64,000 bases of DNA from Hyphomicrobiales bacterium. Its GTDB lineage: Bacteria > Pseudomonadota > Alphaproteobacteria > Rhizobiales > Devosiaceae. The translations under genes were made by a program, and so were the position numbers. Location of the stretch: positions 41,650 to 105,649 of the forward strand of contig UCAU01000011.1 of the NCBI GenBank assembly GCA_900470445.1, read 5' to 3'. A model generated the notes under the pieces. It saw nothing but the letters and a program-made list of their open reading frames with translations, had not been told where the DNA came from and did no database searches. Shown piece after piece: positions 33,886-42,853 of the stretch; the first letter of the stretch is position 1, and every line of letters begins with the position of its first letter.

Positions 33886-35732
33886 GCGTGTCGGAAACCT
33901 CATTGCGCCCGGTGCAGGATAAGCGGTCTGTCGCCCAGCCTTCGGCCAGTCAGGCGTTGAAATATCGTCTCAAGGTGGCGATGCGCGAGCCGACGACGCT
34001 GATCGGGATTTTCGCGGCGCTGCTGTTTGCCTATCTGATCCTGGTGCCCATCCTGTCCATGCTGACCGATGCGGCGCGGGTCCAGTTTGGCGATGAGCGG
34101 CGCATTGCTTCGGACATTGGCAGCTTCACGCTCTACTATCTGACGCGCACCTTCCTCTCGCCGATTTCGCGCGATCTGTTCTGGCAGCCGCTGCTCAACA
34201 CATTGTCGGTTGCGGCCGGAGCGATCAGTCTGTCCATGCTGGTGGGTATTCCGCTGGCCTGGCTGATCAGCCGCACCGATATGTTCGCTCGGCGCTGGTT
34301 CGCTACGGCATTGATCGTGCCCTATATGCTGCCGGCCTGGACCTTTGCGCTGGCCTGGACCACGCTCTTCAAGAACCGCACGGTGGGCGGGCAGCCGGGC
34401 TGGTTTGAGGCCATGGGCCTGACGCCGCCCGATTGGCTGGCCTATGGGCAAGTGCCGATCACGGTGATTCTGGCGCTGCATTATTCGCCGTTTATCATCC
34501 TGCTGTTCGGCACGGCTTTGCGCCGGTTCGATAGCCAGCTTGAGGATTCTGCGCGCATTCTGGGCGCCCGGCCGAGCCAGGTGGCCTGGCAAGTGATCTT
34601 GCCGCTGATGCGCCCGGCGCTGCTGTCGGCCATCGTGCTGATCTTTGCCAAATGCCTGGGCGAATTCGGCGTGGCCTATGTGCTGGGCCTGCCGGTCAAG
34701 TTTGACGTGTTGGCGACCTCACTGTTCCGCAATATCGCCTCGCGCCAGACCGGCGTGGCAGCGGTGGTGGCGGGCTCGATCATGCTGATCGGTATCGTGA
34801 CGCTGTTGATCGACGCCAAGCTGGTCAAGGAAGCCCGCCGCTTCGTCACTATCGGCTCCAAGGGCACTATGAACCGCCAGTCGCGCCTCGGCGTGCTGCG
34901 CATTCCGGCGACGGTGTTTGCCGGGCTGATCTTCATGCTCAGCGTTGGACTGCCGCTGCTGACGCTGCTGCTCTCCACCGTTATGAAGCAGCCGGCGCGG
35001 TTTACGCCCGACAATTTCACGCTCGATTACTGGATTGGCACTAATCTCGATACCGTGGCGCTGCGCACCGGCATCCTGCTCAGCCGGGACCTGTGGATGG
35101 CGGCGTGGAACACGCTGTGGATCGTCGGCGTCGCTTCGGTCACCTCGGGCATATTGGGGCTGCTGGTGGGGTATGTCGTGGTGCGCACGCCGCTGCGGCC
35201 GCTCTCGGTGTTCCTGCGGCAGATCACCTTCCTGCCTTATCTGGTGCCCGGCATCGCCTTTGCCACGGCCTATCTCTCGCTCTTTGCCGTGCAGCGCGGC
35301 CCGATCCCCGCGCTCTATGGCACGGTGACCATCCTGATGCTGGCGCTGATTGCCGACCAGATGCCCTATGCCTCGCGCGCCGGTATCTCGGCCATGATGC
35401 AGCTGGGCAAGGACCCTGAAGAGGCCGCACAGATTTCCGGCGCCGGCTGGCTGCGGCGGATGATCACCGTGGTGATCCCGATCCAGAAGGGATCGCTCGT
35501 CACCGGCATTCTGCTGCCCTTCATTTCGGGCATCAAAGGGCTGAGCCTCTTTGTGATCCTGGCCGTGCCGTCAACCGATGTGCTGACCACCTTCTCGCTG
35601 CGCCTGGTCGATTATCACTACACTCAGGCTGCCAATGGCGTGGTGCTGATCATTGCCGGCATCGCCTATTTCGGAACGCTCGCCGCGCAGCGGCTCACCA
35701 AAACCAATATCGCCGAAGGGCTGGGAGGCTAG
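33882..35732 (+). CDS. FbpB/AfuB-type fused ABC permease
   Basis: Inner-membrane protein of 616 residues made of two tandem permease halves of about six helices each, as in iron(III) transporter FbpB and sugar-phosphate transporter AfuB. EAA-type loops appear in each half: QLEDSARILGARPSQVAWQV near residue 225 and KDPEEAAQISGAGWLRRMIT near 510. The first half starts with FAALLFAYLILVPILSMLTD. It is followed after three bases by its ATPase gene. The associated phosphatases point to an organophosphate rather than iron. Confidence 0.85.
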   Translation: MSVSETSLRPVQDKRSVAQPSASQALKYRLKVAMREPTTLIGIFAALLFAYLILVPILSMLTDAARVQFGDERRIASDIGSFTLYYLTRTFLSPISRDLFWQPLLNTLSVAAGAISLSMLVGIPLAWLISRTDMFARRWFATALIVPYMLPAWTFALAWTTLFKNRTVGGQPGWFEAMGLTPPDWLAYGQVPITVILALHYSPFIILLFGTALRRFDSQLEDSARILGARPSQVAWQVILPLMRPALLSAIVLIFAKCLGEFGVAYVLGLPVKFDVLATSLFRNIASRQTGVAAVVAGSIMLIGIVTLLIDAKLVKEARRFVTIGSKGTMNRQSRLGVLRIPATVFAGLIFMLSVGLPLLTLLLSTVMKQPARFTPDNFTLDYWIGTNLDTVALRTGILLSRDLWMAAWNTLWIVGVASVTSGILGLLVGYVVVRTPLRPLSVFLRQITFLPYLVPGIAFATAYLSLFAVQRGPIPALYGTVTILMLALIADQMPYASRAGISAMMQLGKDPEEAAQISGAGWLRRMITVVIPIQKGSLVTGILLPFISGIKGLSLFVILAVPSTDVLTTFSLRLVDYHYTQAANGVVLIIAGIAYFGTLAAQRLTKTNIAEGLGG

Positions 35733-35735
35733 TTC

Positions 35736-36869
35736 ATGCCAACGATCAACCTGCGCGGAGCGCAAAAGAACTACGGCGCCAATTCGGCCAATGCCGTGTC
35801 GGACCTGGACCTCGATATTGGCGACGGCGAGTTCATGTGCCTGCTCGGCCCTTCGGGCTGCGGCAAGACCACGACGCTGCGCATGATTGCCGGGCTCGAA
35901 AACCTCTCCGGCGGCGAAATCCATATCGGTGACCGCATGATGGATTCGGTCACCCACGGCGTGTTCGTGCCGCCCGAAAAGCGGGAAATGGGGCTGGTAT
36001 TCCAGAGCTATGCGCTGTGGCCGCATCTGACCATCGAGCGCAATACCGATTTCGGCCTGCGCCTGCGCAAAGTGCCCAAGGCCGAGCGTGAAGCGCGGGT
36101 CGACAAGGTGATGCGGGCGCTCGATATCGAGAAATACCGTGACCGCTATCCCTCTCAATTGTCGGGCGGGCAGCAGCAGCGCGTGGCTCTGGCGCGCATG
36201 CTGGCGGTCAATCCTGGCGTGCTGCTGCTCGACGAGCCGCTGTCCAATCTGGATGCACGGTTGCGGCTCGAAATGCGGGCCGAGCTCAAACGTATCCATG
36301 CCGAGTTCAAAACGACGATCGTGTTCGTCACTCATGACCAGTGGGAAGCGATGACGCTGGCCACCACGATCGCGGTGATGAGCGAGGGCACATTGCAGCA
36401 GATGGGAACGCCCGACGATATCTACGAGCGGCCGGCCAACCGGTTCGTGGCCGAATTCGTCGGCAGCCCGCCGATCAATATTCTGGACCTGATGGCCGAT
36501 AGACGCAGCGCTTCGGCGCAGGCCATGGGCGCGTTCCTCAGTGAACGCTATGCCAGCCTGGGCGATGTCGGCTCGGTCGGGTTGCGGCCCGAGGCTCTGC
36601 GGATCGACGAGGACGCATCGGTGGTTCCCGCCACGGCGTTTCAGCTGCCCGCAACGGTCACCGGCATTCTGCCTACCGGCGGCAATTGGATTCTCGAATT
36701 GCGCAGCGGCGATGGCACGCTGTTCCTCACCACCCATGAAGCGCCGGAAATTGCGGTGGGTGCGGTGGTGACTGTCTGGGCCAAGCCTAAGGCGCTGCAT
36801 GTGTTCGACCGCAAGGGCCAGCGTCTCGATGCTGCCGACCGGCTGATGCGCACGCCCAAGGCCAAGTGA
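35736..36869 (+). CDS. ABC transporter ATPase (FbpC/AfuC/PotA type)
   Basis: ATPase of 377 residues with an N-terminal ABC domain and a C-terminal TOBE-type region. Walker A is LLGPSGCGKTTTLRMIAGLE, the Q-loop region LVFQSYALWPHLTIERNTDF, the signature LSGGQQQRVALARMLA, Walker B LLLDEPLSNLDARLR, and the H-loop IVFVTHDQWEAMTLATTIAV. GGGAGG precedes the ATG. It energises the fused permease upstream; the first binding-protein gene follows within 30 bases. Confidence 0.9.
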   Translation: MPTINLRGAQKNYGANSANAVSDLDLDIGDGEFMCLLGPSGCGKTTTLRMIAGLENLSGGEIHIGDRMMDSVTHGVFVPPEKREMGLVFQSYALWPHLTIERNTDFGLRLRKVPKAEREARVDKVMRALDIEKYRDRYPSQLSGGQQQRVALARMLAVNPGVLLLDEPLSNLDARLRLEMRAELKRIHAEFKTTIVFVTHDQWEAMTLATTIAVMSEGTLQQMGTPDDIYERPANRFVAEFVGSPPINILDLMADRRSASAQAMGAFLSERYASLGDVGSVGLRPEALRIDEDASVVPATAFQLPATVTGILPTGGNWILELRSGDGTLFLTTHEAPEIAVGAVVTVWAKPKALHVFDRKGQRLDAADRLMRTPKAK

Positions 36870-36895
36870 CAACGAAGATAATCGGAGACGCCTTG

Positions 36896-38008
36896 ATGAC
36901 GAAGACGGTTACTACCGCGATCCTGACCAGCCTTGTGGCCCTGTGCTGCGCCAGCCCCATTCTGGCGCAAGAGAGCGCCGAGCTTGAAGCGATGATTGCC
37001 GCCGCCAAGGGCGAGCCGCCTATCACTGTCTATGCGGTGACCGGCAAGATCGTTGAAACCGCTCAGGCCTTCACCGCCAAATATGGCGTCACCGCCGAAG
37101 GCAAGAAGGTCTCCGAAGCCGACCAGATCGAGCTGCTGCTGCGCGAGCACCAGGCCGGCAACAGCACGGGCGACGTGACCGTGGCCGCCGATGTGGCGGC
37201 GGTGATGGGGCAATTGGTGCCCGAAGGCGTGGTGGAGAATTTCGTGCCGCCCGATCTGGCGGCCAATATCGCGGCGCCCTTGCAGGACCCGCTGGTGCTG
37301 GTCACCGACCCCCATGTCTGGACCTATAATACCGAGGCTTATGAGACCTGCCCCGTAACCAATATCTGGCAGCTAACGGAGCCCGAATGGAGCCGCAAGG
37401 TTGCGATGCTCGATCCACTGGTCAAGCCCGCCTATGCCGATTGGTTCAACCAGCTTGAGACCAATCATGACGCCGAAATGGCGTCGGCTTATGAAGCGCT
37501 CTACGGCAAGCCACTGGTCACCGACGAGAAAAGTGCGACGGCGGCCTGGGTTAAGGCCTATGCGGAAAACCAGCCGCTGGTGGCTGACTCTTCGGCCGTT
37601 GCTGATGCCATTGGCGCGCCGGGGCAGGCCGAGCCCTATTTCGGCATCAGCTCGGTCGCCAAATATCGGGACAATACCGAAAAGGGCTACAAGCTGGGTA
37701 TTTGCGGCGGCATGCAACCCTTTGCCGGCTGGCTCTATCCCGGCTTTGGCATGGTCGCAGCAGGCACCGACAGCCCCAATGCCGCGCGGCTCTTCATCCA
37801 CTATTTGCTGACCGAAGAGGGCATCGCGCCCCAGACCATTGACGGCAAGATTTCGTCCAATAGCACCATTGCGCCCAACCCCGAGGAGGCCTCGGGCGTC
37901 GCCGCTGTGATGGGCGAATTGATGGCCTATGACACCACGACGGCCAAGCTCGATTTCGAGCTGCGCCAGGACTGGCAGGATTTCTGGCGCATCCACTACT
38001 CGCGCTAG
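36896..38008 (+). CDS. ABC substrate-binding protein 1 of a tandem triplet
   Basis: Periplasmic FbpA/AfuA-type binding protein of 370 residues with the signal peptide KTVTTAILTSLVALCCASPI then LAQ. It shares many segments with the next two genes: ITVYAVTGKIVETAQAFTAK, CPVTNIWQLTEPEW, a DPL…Y-DWFNQ block, GAPGQAEPYFGISSVAKYRD, and the C-terminal RQDWQDFWRIHYSR. Two cysteines (in ETCPVTN and LGICGG) recur in all three and may form a disulfide. It is the most divergent member. ATG at 36896 gives the signal peptide at the start. The ligand is inferred to be a phosphorylated compound from the downstream phosphatases. Confidence 0.83.
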   Translation: MTKTVTTAILTSLVALCCASPILAQESAELEAMIAAAKGEPPITVYAVTGKIVETAQAFTAKYGVTAEGKKVSEADQIELLLREHQAGNSTGDVTVAADVAAVMGQLVPEGVVENFVPPDLAANIAAPLQDPLVLVTDPHVWTYNTEAYETCPVTNIWQLTEPEWSRKVAMLDPLVKPAYADWFNQLETNHDAEMASAYEALYGKPLVTDEKSATAAWVKAYAENQPLVADSSAVADAIGAPGQAEPYFGISSVAKYRDNTEKGYKLGICGGMQPFAGWLYPGFGMVAAGTDSPNAARLFIHYLLTEEGIAPQTIDGKISSNSTIAPNPEEASGVAAVMGELMAYDTTTAKLDFELRQDWQDFWRIHYSR

Positions 38009-38079
38009 CGGCAGGTTCGCCGCCCCGCACATAAGCCGAATGGCATGGCGGGGCAGGGAGTGATGAGGGAGGAGACGAA

Positions 38080-39198
38080 ATGTTGAATTTGAAACAAGCG
38101 GGGGTGCTGGTCACCAGTTTTGCCGCACTGCTCGCGGTATCGCCGGCTTTGGCGCAGGAGGCGTTCGATCTGGATGCGCTGATCGCGGCGGCCAAGGGCG
38201 AGGAGCCGATCACTGTCTATGACAGCACCGGCAAGATCGTGGAAATGGCTGACAACTTTACCGCCAAATACGGCGTCAAGGCCGTGGGCACCAAGGTCAA
38301 GGCGACCGATCAGCTCGAAATGATCATCCGTGAAGCCCAGGCCAATAATGTGCAGGGGGATGTGTCGATCATCAGCGATGCCCCGGCCGCCATGGCGCAA
38401 TTGATGCCGGAGGGTTTCGTCACCAGCTGGGTGCCGCCGGATATGGCCGACAGAATAGCGCCAGAATACCAGGACCCGCTGGTCGTGGTCACCAGTGCCA
38501 ATGTGTGGGTCTACAATACGGCACTCTACGATGCCTGTCCGATCAGTAATATCTGGCAGCTGACCGAGCCCGAATGGAAGGGCAAGGTCGCCATGCAGGA
38601 CCCGCTCAACAAGGCGTCCTATGTGGACTGGTTCAACCAGACCCAGGCGCATGGCGATACGCAGGTGGCGGCGGCCTATAAAGAGCAATACGGCAAGGAC
38701 CTCGATACCAGTGGAGAAAGCGCCATGGCCCAATGGGTCAAGGCGCTGGCGGCCAATGGGCCACTGCTGACCGATGCCGATGCTGCGGCCGCTGAAGCAG
38801 TCGCGGCGCCGGGGCAATCGGAGCCTTTTGTGGGCCTCGTGAGCTCGGCCAAGTTTCGCGACAACGCGGAAAATGGTTTTACGCTGGGCCTGTGTAGCGA
38901 GCTAAAGCCTTGGCTTGGCTGGATGTATCCCGGCGTCGGGGTGATCACGGCTGGGAGCAATAGTCCGAACGCATCCAAGCTTTTCATCCACTACGTCATG
39001 ACTGCCGAGGGCATCGCGCCCCAGGCAGAAGACGGGAAAATGTCGACCAATCAAGATGTTGGTCTGCCGGCCGATGAGCCCTCCGGGATCGGAGCGGTGC
39101 TGGATCGGGTGTTTCCCTACAGCATGGCGACCAGCCTTGAGGATTGGGATGCCCGCCAGGATTGGCAGGATTTGTGGCGGTTGAATTATGCCAAATAA
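38080..39198 (+). CDS. ABC substrate-binding protein 2 of a tandem triplet
   Basis: Second paralogue, 372 residues, with a signal peptide (GVLVTSFAALLAVSPALA then QE). It is close to copy 3: AAKGEEPITVYDSTGKIVEM, MIIREAQANNVQGDVSIISD, CPISNIWQLTEPEWKGKVA, YVDWFNQTQ, GLVSSAKFRDN and an end RQDWQDLWRLNYAK. The conserved cysteine pair is in DACPISN and LGLCSEL. A strong GGGAGGAG site precedes the ATG, so it can be translated independently. It may bind a related ligand with different affinity. Confidence 0.83.
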   Translation: MLNLKQAGVLVTSFAALLAVSPALAQEAFDLDALIAAAKGEEPITVYDSTGKIVEMADNFTAKYGVKAVGTKVKATDQLEMIIREAQANNVQGDVSIISDAPAAMAQLMPEGFVTSWVPPDMADRIAPEYQDPLVVVTSANVWVYNTALYDACPISNIWQLTEPEWKGKVAMQDPLNKASYVDWFNQTQAHGDTQVAAAYKEQYGKDLDTSGESAMAQWVKALAANGPLLTDADAAAAEAVAAPGQSEPFVGLVSSAKFRDNAENGFTLGLCSELKPWLGWMYPGVGVITAGSNSPNASKLFIHYVMTAEGIAPQAEDGKMSTNQDVGLPADEPSGIGAVLDRVFPYSMATSLEDWDARQDWQDLWRLNYAK

Positions 39199-39217
39199 GG
39201 CAGGGGGGAATACTGGG

Positions 39218-40345
39218 ATGAACGTTCGATTTCCGAAGGTGAATGCACTCCTGACGACGTCACTTTTGCTGGGCGTGAGCCTCTTGACTGCGCCGGTGAT
39301 GGCGCAGGAATTCAACCTCGATGCGCTGATCGAAGCGGCAAAAGCCGAGCCGCCGATCACCATCTACGACAGCACCGGCAAGATCGTGGATATGGCCGAA
39401 GCTTTCACGGCCAAATATGGCGTGCAGGCGACGGGGCAGAAAGTGTCGGCCAATAGCCAGCTCGAAATGATCATCCGCGAAGCGCAGGCCAATAACGTGG
39501 CAGGCGATGTGGCGCTGATCACCGATGCGCCGGCGGCTTTGGCGCAATTGCTGCCGCAGGGGATCGTGGAAAGCTGGGTGCCGGTGGATATGACCGACAA
39601 GATCCCGGTCTATTTCCGCAATCCGCTGGCGATTTCGACCAATGCCAATGTGTGGACCTACAATACCGAGGTCTATGACAGCTGCCCGGTGAGCAATATC
39701 TGGGAACTGACCGAGCCCAAATGGAAGGGCAAGGTGGCCTTTGTCGATCCGCTGACCAAGGGCACCTATACCGATTGGTTCAACCAGATGCAGACGCATG
39801 CCGACGCCGAACTGGCGGCGGCCTATAAGGCCCATTTCGGCACGGATCTGGATGTGAGCGGGGAGACGGCGACCCAGCAATGGGTCAAGGCCTTCGCGTC
39901 GAACGGGCCGCTGGTGACCGATGGCGATGATCCGGTGTCGGAAGCGGTGGGCGCGCCGGGGCAGGCCGAGCCGTTCTTTGGCCTGATGAGCTCGGCCAAG
40001 TTCCGCGACAATGAGGACAAGGGCTATAAACTGGGCCTTTGCGCCGAGATGACCCCCTGGGTGGGCTGGACCTATACCAAGCTGGCCCTGATCGCCACCG
40101 GCACCGACAGCCCCAGCGCCGCACGGCTGTTCGTCCATTACATCCTGACCGAAGAGGGCATCGCCCCGCAGGTAGCCGACGGCAAGATGTCGACCAATAG
40201 CGAAGTGGGCATTCCCGCCGACGAGCCCTCGGGGCTAGCCGAGCATGTCGCGGCTTTGTTCCCCTATGATGCCAGCACGGGCCTCGATGACTGGGACACG
40301 CGGCAGGACTGGCAGGATTTCTGGCAAATGAACTACCGCAAGTAA
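39218..40345 (+). CDS. ABC substrate-binding protein 3 of a tandem triplet
   Basis: Third paralogue, 375 residues, with a signal peptide (LLTTSLLLGVSLLTAPVMA then QE). It is very similar to copy 2 (ITIYDSTGKIVDMAEAFTAK, MIIREAQANNVAGDVALITD, CPVSNIWELTEPKWKGKVAF, TDWFNQMQTHADAELAAAYK, RQDWQDFWQMNYRK). The cysteine pair is in DSCPVSN and LGLCAEM. ATG at 39218 is used; a start at 39188 would overlap the previous gene and lengthen the signal peptide. A hairpin follows before the phosphatase genes. Confidence 0.83.
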   Translation: MNVRFPKVNALLTTSLLLGVSLLTAPVMAQEFNLDALIEAAKAEPPITIYDSTGKIVDMAEAFTAKYGVQATGQKVSANSQLEMIIREAQANNVAGDVALITDAPAALAQLLPQGIVESWVPVDMTDKIPVYFRNPLAISTNANVWTYNTEVYDSCPVSNIWELTEPKWKGKVAFVDPLTKGTYTDWFNQMQTHADAELAAAYKAHFGTDLDVSGETATQQWVKAFASNGPLVTDGDDPVSEAVGAPGQAEPFFGLMSSAKFRDNEDKGYKLGLCAEMTPWVGWTYTKLALIATGTDSPSAARLFVHYILTEEGIAPQVADGKMSTNSEVGIPADEPSGLAEHVAALFPYDASTGLDDWDTRQDWQDFWQMNYRK

Positions 40346-40389
40346 GCCTCACCCCATCGGCCCGGGTCGCCTCCACGATCCGAGCCTAC

Positions 40390-40414
40390 GGTCCCCGGAG
40401 CTGTTCCGGGGACC
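40390..40414 (+). other. Intergenic hairpin after the binding-protein triplet
   Basis: A perfect 10-bp stem GGTCCCCGGA / TCCGGGGACC with a GCTGT loop and no T tract. It lies between the binding-protein genes and the phosphatase genes. It could stabilise the upstream message or cause partial termination, and might be a repeat-derived element. Confidence 0.55.
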
Positions 40415-40436
40415 ACTTCAAACCGCAAGAGTGTCC

Positions 40437-41315
40437 ATGACCAGCCCCAGTGCCAAGCTACTCCCCCAGCCCGACCTGCTCGATGTGGCGCGCCGCGCTG
40501 CTTTGTTGGTGGGCGATCCGCTGCGCGCCGCGTTCCGCTCGGATATGGCGGTGGATTACAAGGTCGACCTGCATGACATCGTCACCGTGCATGACAAGCA
40601 GAGCGAGGTCAGTATTCGCGACTTCATCATGGGCGAAGTGCCCGATTCGACCTTTCTGGGCGAAGAGGGCGGCTCGACCGGCAATGGCAGAGTGCATTGG
40701 TATGTCGATCCGATCGATGGCACATCCAATTTTGCGCGCGGCATTGCCTTTTGGTGCGTCTCCATTGCCGCAGTGATTGACGATGAAATCGTCGCCGGGG
40801 TCATCTATGACCCGATCGCCGAAAACCTGTTCAGCGCTGACCAGAGCGGCGCCTGGCTCAATGGCAAGGTGTTGCGCTCGAGCGCCGTGACCGATGAGCG
40901 GCAGGCGACTTTGATCACCGGCTATCCCGTGTCGCGCGATTTCCGTATTGACGGCCGGGACGTGGCGCTGGCCGATTTTGGCGAGCTGACCGAGACATTT
41001 TCGACTATGCGCCGCCCTGGCAGCGCGGCGCTGAGCTTGGCCCATGTGGCGGCCGGCTGGGCGGATGCGGCGACGGGCTTTGGCGTCAATGCCTGGGACG
41101 TGACTGCGGCCATCCTGATCCTGCGGCAAGCGGGAGGGCGTTATCAGGGATTGACCATGGGCAAGGTTGCCGAAGGGTCCCCCGACTTTCTGTGCCCTGG
41201 TTATATCGCTACGGGGCAGGGAGGCGATTACCCCACCTTGCAGCGGGTTGCCGAGGGGGTTTCCGCGCGCCGGCAACGCGCCAAGGACGACCTGCCCGGA
41301 GTTGATGTGAAATGA
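40437..41315 (+). CDS. Inositol-monophosphatase-family phosphatase 1
   Basis: Magnesium-dependent sugar/inositol phosphatase fold, 292 residues. Metal-site motifs are intact: FLGEEGGS near residue 80, DPIDGTSNFARG near 100, and AWDVTAAILILRQAGG near 225. ATG at 40437 is chosen over GTG at 40431, a close call. The gene overlaps the second phosphatase by four bases. Family members hydrolyse inositol phosphates, histidinol phosphate, fructose-1,6-bisphosphate or nucleotide 3'-phosphates. Linkage to an AfuABC-like transporter suggests it strips phosphate from the imported compound. Confidence 0.82.
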   Translation: MTSPSAKLLPQPDLLDVARRAALLVGDPLRAAFRSDMAVDYKVDLHDIVTVHDKQSEVSIRDFIMGEVPDSTFLGEEGGSTGNGRVHWYVDPIDGTSNFARGIAFWCVSIAAVIDDEIVAGVIYDPIAENLFSADQSGAWLNGKVLRSSAVTDERQATLITGYPVSRDFRIDGRDVALADFGELTETFSTMRRPGSAALSLAHVAAGWADAATGFGVNAWDVTAAILILRQAGGRYQGLTMGKVAEGSPDFLCPGYIATGQGGDYPTLQRVAEGVSARRQRAKDDLPGVDVK

Positions 41316-42130
41316 ACGTGGTTATGGCTAGCCCCAGCCTAGCGGTCGATCTCGATGCGCGCCAGGCATTCTGTCTGGACCTGGTGCGCACGGCGGGCAC
41401 TATCGCGCGCGATGGCTTTGTACAGCGCTCGGAAGCCCAGATTGCCATGAAGGGACCGCAGGATTTTCTGACCGAGACGGATGCGGCGGTTGAACGCCAT
41501 ATCAAGGCACGGCTTGCCGAGGCTTTTCCGGAGGACGGTTTTCTGGGGGAAGAGACTGGCGGGGTCGTTGTCGGTGAGCAAATCTGGGTGGTTGACCCGA
41601 TCGATGGCACGGCCAATTTTGCCCGGCAGATTCCGCATTTCTGCATTTCCGTCGCTTTGGTATCGGGCGGCGAAACTGTGTTGGGCGCTATCTACAATCC
41701 AGCATTGGACGAGCTCTATTTTGCCCGGCGCGGGCAGGGGGCCGCGCGCAATGGCACCCCGATCTGGGTGGCCGGTACGACGCGGCCGGATGCGGCCTGT
41801 GTCGAACTGGGTTGGTCGACCCGGGTGCCGCAGCATTTCTATCTCGATGCGCTGACCAAAATTCTGGACGATGGCGCCAATGTGCGCCGCGCCGCCTCGG
41901 GCGCGCTGGCGCTGGCCTATGTGGCCGATGGGCGCTCCGATGGTTATGCCGAACTGCATATGCAGCCCTGGGATTGCCTGGCCGGTCTGCTGCTGGTGGA
42001 AGAAGCCGGTGGCGTGGTGGCGCCCTTTCTTGCTGTGAACGGGTTGGCGAAAGGCGGGGCGGTGCTGGCGGCAACGCCGGCCATTGCCGAGGCCATGAGC
42101 ATCTCGACCGGCATTCCGCTGGTTGTTTGA
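41312..42130 (+). CDS. Inositol-monophosphatase-family phosphatase 2
   Basis: Second paralogous phosphatase, 272 residues, with FLGEETGG near residue 75, DPIDGTANFARQIPHF near 95 and QPWDCLAGLLLVEEAGG near 215. It starts within the stop of the first (ATGA), so the two are probably made in equal amounts and could form a heteromer or act on different positions or isomers. No exact substrate can be read from the sequence. Confidence 0.82.
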   Translation: MNVVMASPSLAVDLDARQAFCLDLVRTAGTIARDGFVQRSEAQIAMKGPQDFLTETDAAVERHIKARLAEAFPEDGFLGEETGGVVVGEQIWVVDPIDGTANFARQIPHFCISVALVSGGETVLGAIYNPALDELYFARRGQGAARNGTPIWVAGTTRPDAACVELGWSTRVPQHFYLDALTKILDDGANVRRAASGALALAYVADGRSDGYAELHMQPWDCLAGLLLVEEAGGVVAPFLAVNGLAKGGAVLAATPAIAEAMSISTGIPLVV

Positions 42131-42217
42131 AACCGTGCCGGCAACGCTGCGGACTGCGTTGCCGGACCTTCTGCCAATTGAGTTCGCAATGCCCGGCAAA
42201 CCGGGCCGGAGACTATC

Positions 42218-42841
42218 ATGGACCTTGCCTCCCCGCGCTATGACCGCCCCAAGCTCAGCCGCATCGTGGAGAATGTGGCGCCCTATGGCGTCGATATTTT
42301 CATCAGCGGCATGGAGGGCGCGAGCGATGTTGCGCTGCTGCGCGAGAACGGCATTTCTACCGTGGTCAATTGCGCGGTGAACCTGGATTTCAACTATGTC
42401 ACCGAGCCGGCCGTGGAGGCCAACCAGTCCCAGATCGGGCATGGCGCGGGGGCGATCCGCTATTACAAGCTGGGGCTGATCGATGGGCCGGGCAATCCCG
42501 AGACCATGATGCTGGCCGGCTATTATCTGCTGCAGGGGGCATTCAGCCAGATCCTGCCCGAACGGCCATCCTATCCGCGCCGCGAGCGGGGCAATGTCCT
42601 GGTCAATTGCCGGGGCGGGCGCAGTCGTTCGGTGACGCTGGTGGCTCTATTCCTGCACCATGCCATGCCCGAAATGTTCCCCACCCTGGATATCGCGCTT
42701 GATCATGTGCGCACAAGGCGGCAATTGCGGCCTGATGAATGGTTCGAGGCGCCCAAGCCCATGCTGATTGCATCGGCCCGCAAGGCCTCGGAATGGATTT
42801 CGCGCATCGACGCGGAAACCGAGCGCGGCAAACCGGCATGA
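42218..42841 (+). CDS. Dual-specificity/PTP-like phosphatase
   Basis: Protein of 207 residues with a CX5R phosphatase loop, VLVNCRGGRSRSVTL near residue 130; the residue before Cys is Asn rather than the usual His. A likely general-acid Asp is in GLIDGPGNPE near 90, and the N-terminal FISGMEGASDVALLRENGIS resembles dual-specificity phosphatases. It is 87 bases after the second IMPase gene. Such folds include inositol-phosphate and sugar-phosphate phosphatases as well as protein phosphatases. The context favours a small-molecule substrate. Confidence 0.75.
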   Translation: MDLASPRYDRPKLSRIVENVAPYGVDIFISGMEGASDVALLRENGISTVVNCAVNLDFNYVTEPAVEANQSQIGHGAGAIRYYKLGLIDGPGNPETMMLAGYYLLQGAFSQILPERPSYPRRERGNVLVNCRGGRSRSVTLVALFLHHAMPEMFPTLDIALDHVRTRRQLRPDEWFEAPKPMLIASARKASEWISRIDAETERGKPA

Positions 42842-42853
42842 CGAATGCCGGGT

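Noticed and set aside
33882-40345. Annotation of the fused permease, ATPase and binding proteins as an iron(III) uptake system.
   Set aside because: The family is often labelled so, but the adjacent three phosphatase genes and LacI-type control favour an organophosphate ligand; iron cannot be formally excluded.
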